A stretch of DNA of 64,000 nt from the NCBI GenBank assembly GCA_028583405.1, contig JAPTMU010000088.1:172501-236500 (forward strand), in the 5' to 3' direction. Every line of letters starts with the position of its first letter. Positions within the stretch are counted from its first letter, which is position 1. The notes beneath the pieces are model-generated. The model had not been told where the DNA came from, ran no database searches, and saw only the letters and a list, made by a program, of their open reading frames with translations. The stretch is from Pogonophryne albipinna. Its lineage: Eukaryota > Chordata > Actinopteri > Perciformes > Artedidraconidae. The translations under genes and the position numbers were made by a program. Below, piece by piece: positions 22,598-38,244 of the stretch.

Positions 22598-22960
22598 CAA
22601 AGCATAAAATGGAAACATTTAAGATTAACTTCGACCTCCGGGGGGATCTTACTATGGAGGAGTGGATTGAGGAGTGCCTATCTCCAGAAAAAAAAAGCAC
22701 CTAAACGACGACAAGCAGAGCTACGTGAAGAGCAGGTAGACGAACTGGAGAAGTACCACCATTCAAAAGCTTTCTGATGCGGGTCTTGAAACAAAGCAGA
22801 GAAATGATGACCGTTAGTGGCTACAGGTGCGAAAGCTCTCTCCAGAGCTACTGGAAGCCGAATCTCGGTGACCGGAGAAAGTGGAGCAATATTCTCGCCA
22901 CGCCAAGCAACAGCCTAGAACAACCTCAACCTATACAAGTAACCTCGTAAGCCATGCTAC
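22598..22960 (+). pseudogene. Decayed transposon ORF, possibly Crypton-like
   Basis: Starting at 22610 a short frame opens METFKINFDLRGDLTMEEW and stops after 33 codons. Other frames then give RRQAELREEQVDELEKYHH, then PELLEAE, then a TSNLVSHATDAGQFFSGCT stretch. Charged helical segments with a small-residue C-terminal tail recall fish Crypton/KIAA1958-like proteins, but no catalytic residues are visible and frames are broken. I state this only as a possibility; an unrelated transposon gene is as likely. Confidence 0.25.
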
Positions 22961-23230
22961 TGATGCTGGACAGTTTTTCAGTGGGTGCACAATAAACGGC
23001 AACATACAAATGAATGTAAATAAATAGCCAAATAATGGATCAACGCTCTCTGTCTAATATGTTCGCTAGCTGTTAGTGTTGTTGCATAGCAACCACCTCG
23101 CACTATGTTTTGTGCAGAAGGCAACGGAGGGACTATTTTATTTTGAACATCATTATTTACTAATAAAAACTATTTAAATTAGAGTGTATTTTTCTTTCAT
23201 ATTGCCACACTTGGTAACCGTTTTATAAAA

Positions 23231-23373
23231 GCAATAGCTCACTTCAGGCCGTGATATATGCTCATTATATCACAGCTAAGGGGGTTGTCGACCCTCCGCT
23301 TCGCGTCGGGCCGAACCACGCCCCTTAGCTGTGATATAATGAGCATATACCACGGCCTGTCGTGAGCTATTGC
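23231..23373. repeat. Hairpin: 53-nt arms, 37-nt GC-rich loop
   Basis: The left arm (23231-23283) and right arm (23321-23373) pair at 50 of 53 positions. The loop holds CCTCCGCTTCGCGTCGGGCC, strikingly GC-rich against AT-rich arms. Confidence 0.9.
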
Positions 23374-23576
23374 TTAAGTGTTTCTGAAATAAATTACATA
23401 CCCCACCTTTAACAAAATCGTTCTATTATTATTATTATCATCTATGACTTTAAATATTTATCATTTACTTTACAAATTCCACATTAACCATTCTTGACAT
23501 GGGCATAAATTAGATCGAACGCATCATTTATTTAAAAAGAGAACAGTCTGCCTTATTCGCTCGTTACTCCTGCTTC

Positions 23577-24333
23577 CAGTGGCGGCTGGTGGAAAATATT
23601 TGTGGTGGGGCTATGGAAATGGTGTGCAAACCATACAAATTTTTAGATGACCCCTTCAATTATTAATTCTGGCGATGTTAGAGGGGGGGAGGACAAATTG
23701 AGGCTTACAAATATGAGATAATCCATAATCTTCTGTGTGGTTAGCTATGAATCTTCCAAAACTTCCAAATACCTTGTCCTGGACATAGTTTCTACAGTAC
23801 AGTAGGCCCACACAAACTGCAGAACACTGGGGCTTTGGGAACACTCAAATGTGTGTGTGTGTGTGTGTGTGCACCGGAGTTTCCACCTGCAGATGCAGCC
23901 ATTCTCATCAACTATACTGTAGCGTCACCTTGGATACGAGTCCAAACAACTCACATACTGCACCGGGCGCTGAAATTACCGCCCTTTGAGCATCAGATCT
24001 GACGACGCTGATTGGCTGAAATGATGTTTCGGCGGCATAGTTTACAGATAGCAACAGTCAGCAATGTGTTGGCTGCTGCTGCTCTGGCTGAGGGCTCTTT
24101 CTTAGCGCCCGGACGAGAGAGGGTAATGATACACGCTGCGGCCAGGCAGGAAACATGTGACTTATCAGTAACTTTAGACATCGTAACACCATTTTAAACG
24201 AGATTTTATTGTAGATGATACATTTTACAGATTTTTTTTTTTTTTACTTTAATTTTGTTTTTGGAATGACTATCAAACTTGTGGGAAGAGGGGGGGCGGC
24301 GCCCCTAGCGCCCCTATGGGCCGGCCGCCACTG
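23577..24333. mobile_element. hAT-type MITE, 757 bp, exact 8-bp TSD
   Basis: The left end CAGTGGCGGCTGGTGG and right end GGCCGGCCGCCACTG are inverted repeats flanked by an exact duplication CCTGCTTC at 23569-23576 and 24334-24341. It contains a short (GT)n at 23849-23871. Open frames inside lack transposase motifs. Confidence 0.93.
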
Positions 24334-24341
24334 CCTGCTTC

Positions 24342-25795
<1,454 letters not shown>

Positions 25796-25798
25796 CAT

Positions 25799-25832
25799 GG
25801 CAGAGCAGAGATGGCAGAGCAGAGATGGCAGC
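25799..25832. repeat. 14-bp tandem repeat, 2.4 copies
   Basis: GCAGAGCAGAGATG repeated twice plus GCAG, immediately downstream of the GT array. Confidence 0.85.
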
Positions 25833-27918
25833 ATGAGGGTTCATAGCTCACAGCTACACAAACATATTTCCACGGGTGCATACTCCAATTGAAATGTATG
25901 AGACATCATACATTTATCTACAAACAAATTCGATTTCATTTGGGGTGGCTGCTTGGCGGCTGTCGGGGTAGGAAATCGTGCAGCAACTTGACTGATGATG
26001 AAAGGGAACATTGTGCAAAGACTGACAATCATGACGAGCCCTGGATGTTAAAGATTAAACGTTATATATTGGCGCTTATTATAGATGAAGTGGCTTTGAA
26101 GATTGTATCCGGAGACCTAAGGGTAATGACGTGGCACAACCCGGTGTTTTTAATGTCAAAATTACACTTATCTCATAACTAATAAGACTCTCTTTAACAG
26201 CCGCAAGCAATGAAAGCCTGACTCACCAATGGTCAATCAAAAGCAAACACATTTTATAAAGCCCAGAATCAAAAGTAACACATTTCTCTCAGGGAGCCTT
26301 GCAATTGTTTACAGCATATCTGTCTTTAGACCCCCACATGGCACAGGGGGAACATCTCCCAAATAAACCCCACAGTTATTGAGGAACGACAGATGAAGCC
26401 TTTGAGAAAGAAACAGAGGACGGACACATGTGTGCAGATTAAAAAAGAGGCTATATTTACAAAGTCTTCAGTCTACTCCTGAAAGTGGAGATGGTGTCTG
26501 CATCCTAATCAAAAACCCTCAACATATGACACTTCGGCTGAGTCTGTAAACAGCATCATGCGGTGAGCGACTACTGATGAGATATCATTTCACATTCATC
26601 AAGTAGTGATCTCTCACTGTTATTTGGCCTTCCTGACATCAAGTTAAATGGAGTGAGGGGGTCCATCGGGGCCACATGAATACACAACACGTTGCTGGGC
26701 TCGACATTAACAAGAACACTGTTGGGTTTAAATAGATTTGCTTTAATGAATTGATATTGTTTTGCGAAGTGTTGCACTGACCGGATTCATGTTGTTGGAG
26801 TCTGCAGACTGGTCTCATTAACACATTCAGTCGCCCACCTGTTGACATCCAGTCAGGAGTCAAGCAGCACAACCTGCAGCGTGCAGTCTATCTGTGGAGT
26901 TCATTGTTTTATTGACATCTGATTTGAGCTTATGATGAATTCTCACTGTGGACTGCACCTTTGACTCCTGGGTAATGAATGTAATTATTATTTTCTTGAT
27001 GCTGGCGTTGTAATCCACCTTGTGCTGGCTTTTATTTATAGATAAAAGAAAGTTTGTGAAGCTCAGTTGAAATCAAGGTGAACTGTTTGACCTGTCTCTA
27101 AGGTTAACATTGTAACAAGCGTTCTTTTTGTATTCTCTATCTTCCTTTCAATTGTTTATTCAGTCAAACTGCAGTCATTGTTTCATAGACACAAGGAACG
27201 CTACTGTTTGCTTCTCGGGTTTAAAATAAGGCTTCAAACACTGATGCTCTGTTTTGATGCCTCTTCAGTCAGACTTCTAACTTTGTGCAAAATATCTTCT
27301 ATCAGTTTCCGACTGCCAATCTGGAAGTTATTGATACACTCTCAGGGTTGTTGTTCTAAACCAGTGAGCTAAGTGTTAGATGTGGGTTTACTAGTCATAT
27401 TTGTGTCATCACTGTAAGACTTGTGCATTTGGTGCCTCAGGGTATACTTGCTATTGTTGCACTGACGTTTCAAAAGACGCCTGAATAAAGAAATCCCTTG
27501 ACACAACCCAAGATACATCTCACCATCCACCAGTGAAGAAACAACAGTGCTACTGTATGGCCGATTACACCAATGCCAATGTAATATGTGACTTTATTGA
27601 TTTGCCCTACAGAGGACAAGGTATGACAAACTTTCTGTGTCATGGACTAAACCATTAACCTTTTTAATTCTTGTTACGAAATGATTCACATCCATTGGCT
27701 GGGAGTGTAACCGCGGTCACAAACAGAAGCCGCTATGTTTAGTTTGGCTTCTGCTTGATTAAGATGGATAACATGATGAGGAAGAGTGCTGCCACAGTTG
27801 GCTTTTTATTCACCTCGTTTTGTGAGAGGACAGAAAAAATAACCATGTATAAGTGCAGCTGCTGCTATGATTTGTTCTGTCCAAAGTGGCTCGCTGCCAA
27901 ACGTGTGAGTACCTGTGT
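25833..27918. other. Single-copy-like noncoding DNA
   Basis: Two kilobases without transposon ends, tandem repeats or domain-bearing ORFs. Confidence 0.5.
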
Positions 27919-31789
<3,871 letters not shown>

Positions 31790-32528
31790 TTTCTAAATCA
31801 GCCTACTATCACCTAAAGAACATATCTAGGATTAAAAGACTAATGTCACAGCAGGATTTGGAAACACTTGTCCATGCTTTTATCTTCAGTAGACTGGACT
31901 ACTGCAATGGTGTCTTCACAGGTCTCACTAAAACATCTATTAGAAAGCTGCAGCTGATTCAGAACGCCGCTGCTCGAGTCCTCACTAACATTAAGAAAGT
32001 GGATCACATCACTCCTGTTCTGAAGTCTTTACACTGGCTTCCTGTGTGTCAAAGAATAGATTTCAAAATACTGCTGCTGGTTTATAAAGCACTGAATGGT
32101 TTAGGCCCAAAATACATTTCTGACCTCCTGCTAAATTATGAACCATCCAGATCTCTCAGGTCTTCAGGGACTGGTCAGCTTCCTGTCCCCAGAGTCAGAA
32201 CTAAACATGGAGAAGCAGCGTTCAGTTATTATGCTCCAAATATCTGGAACAAACTCCCAGAAACCTGCAGGTCTGCTGCAACTCTGACTACTTTTAAATC
32301 CAGGCTGAAGACTTTTCTTTTTGTCGCTGCTTTTAATTGAACTATTCACATCTTAAACTGCACTGTAACTTTTATCACTGTAACTTTTATCTTTTAATGT
32401 TTATTTTATTAGCTTTTCTTTTTAATGACTGATTTTAAATGCCATTTTCTTAATGTCTTTCGTTTTTTGTAAAGCACTTTGAATTGCCTTGTGTTGAAAG
32501 GTGCTATATAAATAAACTTGCCTTGCCT
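31790..32528 (+). mobile_element. L2-like LINE, 5'-truncated, recent copy
   Basis: It starts within the coding region (SAYYHLKNISRIKRL) and runs through the ORF2 stop at 32338. The 3' UTR contains AAAGCACTTTGAATTGCCTT and GTGCTATATAAATAAACTTG, and the element ends in a short CTTGC repeat. It is a typical 5'-truncated product of target-primed reverse transcription. The coding part is intact over its length and about 97% identical at protein level to the copy at 39 kb. Confidence 0.92.
31796..32340 (+). pseudogene. L2 ORF2 C-terminus (reverse transcriptase thumb/C-terminal region)
   Basis: An open frame runs 31843-32340 from its first Met (165 codons) and is open further upstream to about 31796. 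Visible blocks, in order, are LVHAFIFSRLDYCNGVFTGL, LIQNAAARVLTNIKKVDHIT, LHWLPVCQRIDFKILLLVYK, ALNGLGPKYISDLL, RSLRSSGTGQLPVPR, and a C-terminal FSYYAPNIWNKLPETCR to SRLKTFLF. This block order is the C-terminal signature of CR1/L2-clade LINE ORF2, downstream of the catalytic FADD motif. The endonuclease and catalytic core are missing, so the fragment cannot be active. The frame is undamaged, pointing to a young insertion. Confidence 0.92.
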
Positions 32529-33515
32529 AATATGCATATACCACTCATTGTCCTGTAGTCTAAGGAAGTGGAGGAATGAGGAAACTAGATCCCTGGGTTT
32601 CACTCGGGAAATGTTAATGGTTATTCCACCAACAATGTGCAGCTAATAATCATAAACCAGTCCCACATCTTCAAAGCGTCAAACACTGCAGGTACTAAAT
32701 TATAATTGGAGGGCTCCTCTAACTTCTGTTCAATCTCTCAGGTGTTAACCGTCAAACTATCAGTTAATAGAAAATACCCAGACAAAGGAGAATTGTGATG
32801 TGTGTCAAATGTGGCCAAAAAATGAGCTGTAATCAGGCCGACTCGGAGCCAAAAAGACCGCCTGTTTTGTTATCCCATTGAGGCTTTGCAATCAGCCTGT
32901 GATTGCATTGTAATCAGGGAGTTTTTTTGCTTTGCGTACTACAAAGCAAACATGTCCACATTTGGCAGCTGGCGCCACAGTTACTCTGAAGTATGCACAT
33001 GCTTTCATCAGCTTTTCTGTTATGTGGCCTGGCAGAGGTGAGAAACTAATTTGCCTCCACTCATGTTTCTCCTTCCCATCTCTCAGCACCACCATCACCA
33101 TTCAGGCCATCTATAGAACTAGAGCCAGCACATTTAATTATATCTCCACAGGAGACAGGCACATTCCCAATATATATATATATATATAACAATCTCATGT
33201 TTTGTACAATTTCCATGTCATTGCTCTTGCTCTAATCAGAGATATTCTCATATTCAGAGCACATACCTGCGGGAAAAAAAGTGCCTTCTTTTAGGACAAG
33301 CTTTGCTGTATCGCTGGAGATGTCAGTGCTATAGCTAATAAAGCCGCCAGATGCCTCGTATTTTACACCGATGATCCTAATGTGCAATCTGTTGCATAAT
33401 GACTCTACCTATCCCCTTTACATAGCACCAGTAAAGTTATTGCAGTGAGTATCCGTGTAAAGTTACAAACTTCCGACCCTCTGTGGTCAATATAATCCTC
33501 TATGTATTATTATAC
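32529..33515. other. Noncoding DNA with a short (TA)n
   Basis: No exon or element seen; an 18-bp TA run lies at about 33171-33188. Confidence 0.5.
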
Positions 33516-33817
33516 TAGGGCTGCTCCATTATGGCAAAAATCATAATCTCGATTATTTGGGCCAATAATTGATATCACGATTATTAAAAACGATTATACG
33601 TTTACTTTGAAAACATCCATTTATTGAAAACAAAATTTGAACTGTATGTTTTTAACAGTTGATTTCCCTGAACTTTAAGTGTAATTCAACTGAAAAAAGA
33701 AAAAAAAAAGAAAAAAGAAAAAAAAGAAAATCGTTTTATTTCGATTATGTTGTTTTCAGAACCGTTGCAAGCCAAAATCGTAATTGCGATTAAAATACGA
33801 TTAATTGAGCAGCCCTA
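33516..33817. mobile_element. hAT-like MITE, AGGGCTGCTC family, 302 bp, uninterrupted copy
   Basis: The left end TAGGGCTGCTCCATTA and right end TTAATTGAGCAGCCCTA are inverted repeats. A purine run of A with scattered G lies at 33694-33731. The flanks show no clear 8-bp duplication. The same sequence, split by an L2 insertion, forms the outer shell of the nest at 38675-40269, where the duplication is exact. Confidence 0.82.
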
Positions 33818-33825
33818 ATGTACAC

Positions 33826-34165
33826 TGAGGGTGTTTCTCAATGTCGAGTACGCTTGCTTGGTAGCACATGTCTTCCGAGTCACTTGCTTCAAAAGCGAGG
33901 CAAGAACACTTCCTGGCATTCGGAAAACGAAGAGTGGAACAGGCGAGCAAGTGTGCAGGTGTGCGTCATATGAGAGGCCCCGTCTTACATTTTCCGCCAC
34001 AGATTTGGGGAAATTGATCCGTGCGCAAAGCATTGTGGGGATTTTAAGACCGCGGAGTCTACACATGTGCAGCCTCGAAATTTCTCGCTACGAAGTACGC
34101 CGGGCTCGGTAGAATTCCAAGTATGCTGGACATTGGAACAGTCCTTCGGCGGCACTCGATGACGT
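33826..34165. mobile_element. Possible MITE with CAATGTC-type inverted ends
   Basis: The left TTTCTCAATGTCGAGTACGC and the right AAGTATGCTGGACATTGGAA are related in inverted orientation. The interior is GC-rich with CpGs and includes GCATTGTGGGG. I see no exact target duplication, and the family is unknown to me. Confidence 0.4.
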
Positions 34166-34505
34166 AGTATGCTTGAAATAGTGGCTCTGGAGCAGCTTTA
34201 CTCGAGATTGAAAAACACCCTGAGAGTCCAGACGTTTGTGGACATGAGTCTTTTGTATACTTTTGCTCTGGTTTGCTTCCAACATTTGGCAGCATTTTGT
34301 GTTTATCTCTTTCCTGTTTCAACATGGCAATGCCTCTGTGGACTCAGCCAGGTCCAAAACAATTGAGAAATGGTTTGCCCAGGCCTGAACAGAGCCCTCT
34401 TCTCATCTTTGGGGAGAACTGGAGCAGCGACTGCAGAACAAATACCTGCAGCCAGGAAACCAGAAAGCTGTTAAAATTATGCCTTTTTTCGTGTCTTCCT
34501 CTTTT
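34166..34505. other. Possible degraded repeat, unidentified
   Basis: GAGAACTGGAGCAGCGACTG and neighbouring text resemble a piece of an old transposon coding region, but no frame is long or diagnostic. No host exon seen. Confidence 0.3.
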
Positions 34506-35057
34506 GTTTACTTCCTGAACATAGTCCCATCACTATGTAACACTCGCGCTAATATTTGTTAGCGCTCCAACACATTGTAGGCTAAGGGGGCGGGAAATCT
34601 CTTAGCGGTTGACCAATCACAACAGAGCCGGCCAGCTAACCAATCAGAGCAGGTTTATGAGAAAAATAAAGAGCTTTTTGAACATTAAAGCTTGGAGACA
34701 TGTCGCAGTAGAGACACATTAGTCACATATTTGAAAGAACATCCATACACATTAATCTGATTCAATGTATTGATAATTATGTATCTAATATATCATATTC
34801 CATCTTCTTGCACTATTTCTATTTTATTTGTATTTACTTGCACATCTCAAAACATTCTCTTGCACTTTCGTATCTGTTTTTTTTGTTCTACTGTATGTCC
34901 TATATTCATGTTGCACTGTTGGAGGAGCCTGTGTTTTTCATTGCCTTATCTGCACTGCAGCTAATGTGGACATGACAATAAAGCCTTTAATCTCGAATCA
35001 TTAAAGCCACTCAATACAAATATGAACCTGGAAATTAACATGATATGTCCTCTTTAA
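34506..35057 (-). mobile_element. F1 MITE copy, reverse, interrupted by a LINE tail
   Basis: The reverse complement shows TTAA-AGAGGACATATCATG at the right border (TTAA at 35054-35057). The F1 interior (CCGGCCAGCTAACCAATCAG and AAAGAGCTTTTTGAACATTA on the plus strand) lies at 34620-34690. The segment about 34717-35010 is foreign. The opposite end (about 34506) lacks terminal repeats, so the copy is truncated. Confidence 0.7.
34717..35010 (+). repeat. LINE-like 3' UTR inserted in the F1 copy
   Basis: AT-rich sequence ending GTGGACATGACAATAAAGCC. A GACAATAAAG terminus with CTTGCAC and GTTGCACTGTTGGAGGAGCC upstream fits a fish LINE 3' end. I find no unambiguous target duplication. Confidence 0.45.
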
Positions 35058-35197
35058 AGCAGATTATTGCTCATGGCTTACAATAATGGGTTATATCAGC
35101 GCTTTTCAAAGTGTGAGGCGCGCCTCCCCTGGGGGGCGCCAGAGAGCTTCAGGGGAGACGCTGCGTGAGAAAAAAAATAACGAGAAAAAGACGAGTA

Positions 35198-35421
35198 AAG
35201 TGACACTTGCACACTTTTGGCTGTCTGTGGAGACCGAGTTCCCCCACCTCGCCAACAAGGCTGTAAAAGTGCTCATTCCCTCCACCTACCTGTGTGAGTG
35301 CGGGTTTTCCGCATTGACTTTGATCAAAAGCAAGTGCCGGTCAAGGCTGCTGCCAGAGGATCATCTGCGTTTATTCCTGTGGCTGTGTGCATCAAAGACG
35401 CAGACTCATTGTTCCCACTAA
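35198..35421 (+). pseudogene. hAT transposase C-terminal dimerisation domain (ZBED5-like)
   Basis: The frame open from 35086 to 35421 reads through the element's left end, so only the part from about 35198 is meaningful. It encodes LAHFWLSVETEFPHLANKAV followed by KVLIPSTYLCECGFSALTLI and KSKCRSRLLPEDHLRL. The P-(F)-x-T-x-LCE-x-GFS core and the following R-x-RL-x-x-E-x-LRL are the hallmark of the hAT C-terminal dimerisation domain, as in ZBED5 and related domesticated proteins. The family norm has a longer N-terminal part with a BED finger and DDE catalytic residues; none is here. The true C-terminus appears replaced after LFLWL by unrelated residues. Confidence 0.85.
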
Positions 35422-35905
35422 AGTAGGGGTGAGTGTAATAAGGAGGCAAAGTTGACGAGAATGCGAAAATATATGGGTCGTGCTGCAGCTAGATTTGCCT
35501 GTCCTCTGTAAGAAGGTGTCGGCTGTCCACAGGCTGTTCCAACTTATTTAACTTTCAGCGTAGTGAATTGAACATGCAATTGTAATTGGGTGGGTAGGAA
35601 TATTTTCATGCACGCACACACCAACTGAACAACACTCAATTGTCCGATCGCTACCAGTGTTCTTGCGATCTTGTTATAGAGTGGCAAAGTCACGCCCATC
35701 TACTTCCGCCCCATGGGATCTTATTTCTGAAAAATAATGTATTGAAGTCAATGGAGAGAGATTATCTTTCGATCCCGTTTGAATTGTGCCACGAATTACA
35801 CATATGATGTTTGTCAATTTAAAAGATAATTTCCATGTCAAAAAAGTCAAATGTTTTCGTAAAACTGTTGAAATATAAGACTATGAAAAATACGCAACTA
35901 GAAAG

Positions 35906-35921
35906 ACTACAAATCCCAGAG
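35906..35921 (+). promoter_or_regulatory. ZNF143/THAP11-type motif upstream of the THAP exon
   Basis: ACTACAAATCCCAGAG matches the ACTACAA-TCCCAG half of the vertebrate ZNF143 (SBS) motif. It lies 85 bp before the ATG of the THAP exon and may be part of the transposon promoter. Confidence 0.45.
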
Positions 35922-36005
35922 TCGCGTAAGTCATGTCATAACTGATGTCACAATTGTTTTCCTCCACCAAATAAGAGATAGCTAAGATAAGATAACTTTA
36001 ACAAG

Positions 36006-36119
36006 ATGCCTGTGTGCTTAGTACCAGGTTGTTATCATACCAGCAATGGGTCTTGCTCGTTCTTTCGCTTCCCGTCTGATGAAAGGACCAGGAGTGGCTG
36101 GATCAAGTTAGCTACCTAG
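36006..36119 (+). pseudogene. THAP-type zinc finger exon of a transposase
   Basis: From the ATG at 36006 the frame reads MPVCLVPGCYHTSNGSCSFF followed by RFPSDERTRSGWIKL and stops two codons later. The N-terminal Cys at residue 4 and Cys at residue 9 (C-x4-C), the F-x-FP motif and the Trp about 10 residues later are diagnostic of the THAP zinc-dependent DNA-binding domain. The second zinc pair (C-x2-H) would be on the next exon; GTTAGC at 36108 could be its splice donor, but no continuation is visible. It is the first exon of a dead THAP-containing transposon rather than a host THAP gene. Confidence 0.8.
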
Positions 36120-37222
36120 CTAGTAGCAAGCACGTTAGTTAGCATTACAGCCTTAGCCTTGTCATTTTTATTAGCCTTAACATGAAGTAACATGAAGTAA
36201 CCCAAAATGTTAAACAGTAAGAGCAGTAGTCATATTTCGTGATCCCTTTGAAGAGTACTGTCACACCGGTGTGATCATTCTATAATACACCATTTAAGCC
36301 CGGGGGAGAAATGCTAATGCTAACGCCACATTAGCATCGGCGATCTTTCCTACTTCACGCTATCTGCACAAATGGTTCAGAGAGAATCAAAGGAAGGCAG
36401 GCAGTCAAGCAGCTTTGCATGACATTCTTCTGAACGTGTTTCATTGTGGTGATAGTGAGGGTAGTCGATCCCTTGTTTAGCAAGACCGTAGTGACGGCCA
36501 TCTTGGTGACGTGTGTTGTTCTGCGAGACCAGAGATGTAGTTCTTTGAGCGTTTCACACAAACAAAAGTGTTACTTCACAGTTTTACAACACATTATTTT
36601 TTTTTGACTGGCATAATTATCTTTTAAATTGACAAACATCATATGTGTAATTCGTGGCACAATTCAAACGGGATCGAAAGATAATCTTTCTCTCTCCATT
36701 GACTTCAATACATAATTTTTTCGAAATAAGGTCCCATGGAGGTCCACCGGAAGGGGAGGGACTACTGATGCAATATGGTTGAGACCATTTGGGCTTATTC
36801 TAGAGGGGTGCAAGGAATAGTCCAAGTAGTGGGGGAATGTTATACAATATGTTTAAACATAAAGATAAAAAGGTTTTAAAAAGTTATTGTTTCATGTTTT
36901 AAGGAGGAGATGCTACTCAGCCAATCAAGTTGATGCAGTGAGTGAGTCAGCACGATAGATTCAAACACACACAGAGACGAGACAAGAGGAGAGAAACAGT
37001 CAGAGTAATTTCAAATGGCGGAAGGTAGACAGTGAAAAACAGAGCATTTAATGACATTTTCTCTTACTGGACCTCTTTGAAATGCAATTGAATGCCCCTG
37101 CATTATTGCAACAACAACAATAATAATAATAGCAATACTAATTGGGAGGGGGGGCGCGGCTGTTCTTATGTTCTCTGAGGGGAGGCTCACTTTCCCACAC
37201 TTTGAAAACCCCTGGGTTATAG

Positions 37223-38239
37223 TGTTTGAGTGTCCACATTATGGCGACATCATTTCCCTCTTTTTAGTAAAACTCCCTTCGGTTCCGCATGCTCAGATAA
37301 TTTGCTCTGTGCCTCTGCTCTTCTGCTGCCTCTCCTCTATGTATGTCCACAGCTGACGTGTTGATGAAAGTGTTTGCTTGCTCTCAGCGAGGGGGCAAAT
37401 GTAAAACACACAGCACAATAGAAGTCTGGATCCACGCACCCTGATGCTTTTTAGCTGAGCACGTCTGCTCTGCTGAGCCCTCTGGCTCATCGCTGTCCTC
37501 TTTGAAGCCGCTTCACTATTGATCCTGAACAGCAGAACCTAATGCATGCAGATTTGGCTCCAGTCAACAGGGTTACACCACCAGCAGATAGGCCTAATGC
37601 CGCCACAGAGCTTTGCCTCTTCACAAACAACAGCCGTCTGTTTTGTGTGTGGATTTTGTTGGCTTTGTCAAAGCTGCATTAATACAGTGACGTCCCACTC
37701 CAGCACTCAGCAGCATTGTTTCGTTGAGTGCGTCAAAGAAAGAAATGACCTCTCGGCAGATGTCGACAAGGACACCGCTGGATTTGTGTTCATTAATATT
37801 CTCCCAGATCACTCATAAGCCATGCTGAGCATATTAAAGCTCCTGATTCATGAGTTATTTGTGCTGTAATGTTGACGGGGGAATGTATTATACTTTTGTG
37901 GAAAACATTTGGAGTTTGGTTCAGCAAGTTTCAGACTTTGCTTGTGTTTTAACTTTAAAGAGGCACCTCAAGGATTGTATACATGAATAGTATTTGCCGT
38001 GGGGTTTAGTGCTTGGACTTTATAAGCGTTATTCAATGTCTGCTGTTTTTCTTTCTCAAGTTTAGTAAAATAACCCATAACAATGTCTTTGTTGTTCCTA
38101 GAGGGGATACCATTTGTTTACGTAACAATAGAGATTGTTTTCTCGCATGATTCTTAATCAAATCTATTAAAAATAATCTAAACACAAGATTTACACCATT
38201 GAGGCAAACACTCATTGTACTGAATCAATGGATAATAAA
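37223..38239. other. Single-copy-like noncoding DNA
   Basis: No recognised repeat. Open frames at 37546-37818 and 37621-37812 overlap on opposite strands without domains. Confidence 0.5.
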
Positions 38240-38244
38240 GTGGG

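Larger units (their letters stand above)
21781..23408. mobile_element. TTAA-flanked element, 1.63 kb, hairpin-rich
   Basis: The left end AGGTGGGGTAAGTCATTTTG and the right end AATTACATACCCCACCT are inverted repeats, with TTAA at 21777-21780 and 23409-23412. Internal structures are a 41-nt inverted pair (22113-22152 with 22523-22563, about 2 mismatches), a 14-bp hairpin with a 2-nt loop (22260-22289) and a 53-nt inverted pair (23231-23283 with 23321-23373, 3 mismatches). Between them lies decayed coding-like DNA (about 22598-22950). The nested inverted pairs suggest one element inserted in another. Confidence 0.8.
35700..36760 (+). mobile_element. Foldback DNA element with THAP exon (P- or Kolobok-like)
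   Basis: The left arm 35700-35875 and right arm 36568-36760 are inverted copies, sharing for example GTATTGAAGTCAATGGAGAG, CGATCCCGTTTGAATTGTGC and ACATATGATGTTTGTCAATT. Outer borders are uncertain. Inside the left arm lie a ZNF143-like ACTACAAATCCCAGAG and then an ATG opening a THAP zinc finger exon (36006). THAP domains occur in P-element and Kolobok transposases. No catalytic region is present, so this is a deletion derivative nested in the hAT relic. Confidence 0.75.
35097..37214 (+). mobile_element. hAT transposon relic (ZBED5-like), carrying a nested THAP element
   Basis: The ends CAGCGCTTTTCAAAGTGTGA and CACACTTTGAAAACCCCTG are inverted repeats. The flanks GGTTATAT (35089-35096) and GGTTATAG (37215-37222) agree at 7 of 8 positions. 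Just inside the left end lies coding DNA for the transposase C-terminus, so most of the gene has been deleted. An element with long inverted arms (about 35700-36760) occupies the middle. A second relic of the same family begins at 63652 in reverse orientation. Confidence 0.85.

Noticed and set aside
31843..32340. Host gene with 165 codons
   Set aside because: The sequence is the C-terminal part of an L2 LINE ORF2, repeated at 39 kb with the same 3' UTR.
36006..36119. Host THAP gene exon
   Set aside because: Enclosed by long inverted arms of a repeat nested in a hAT relic; no second exon with the C-x2-H pair visible.
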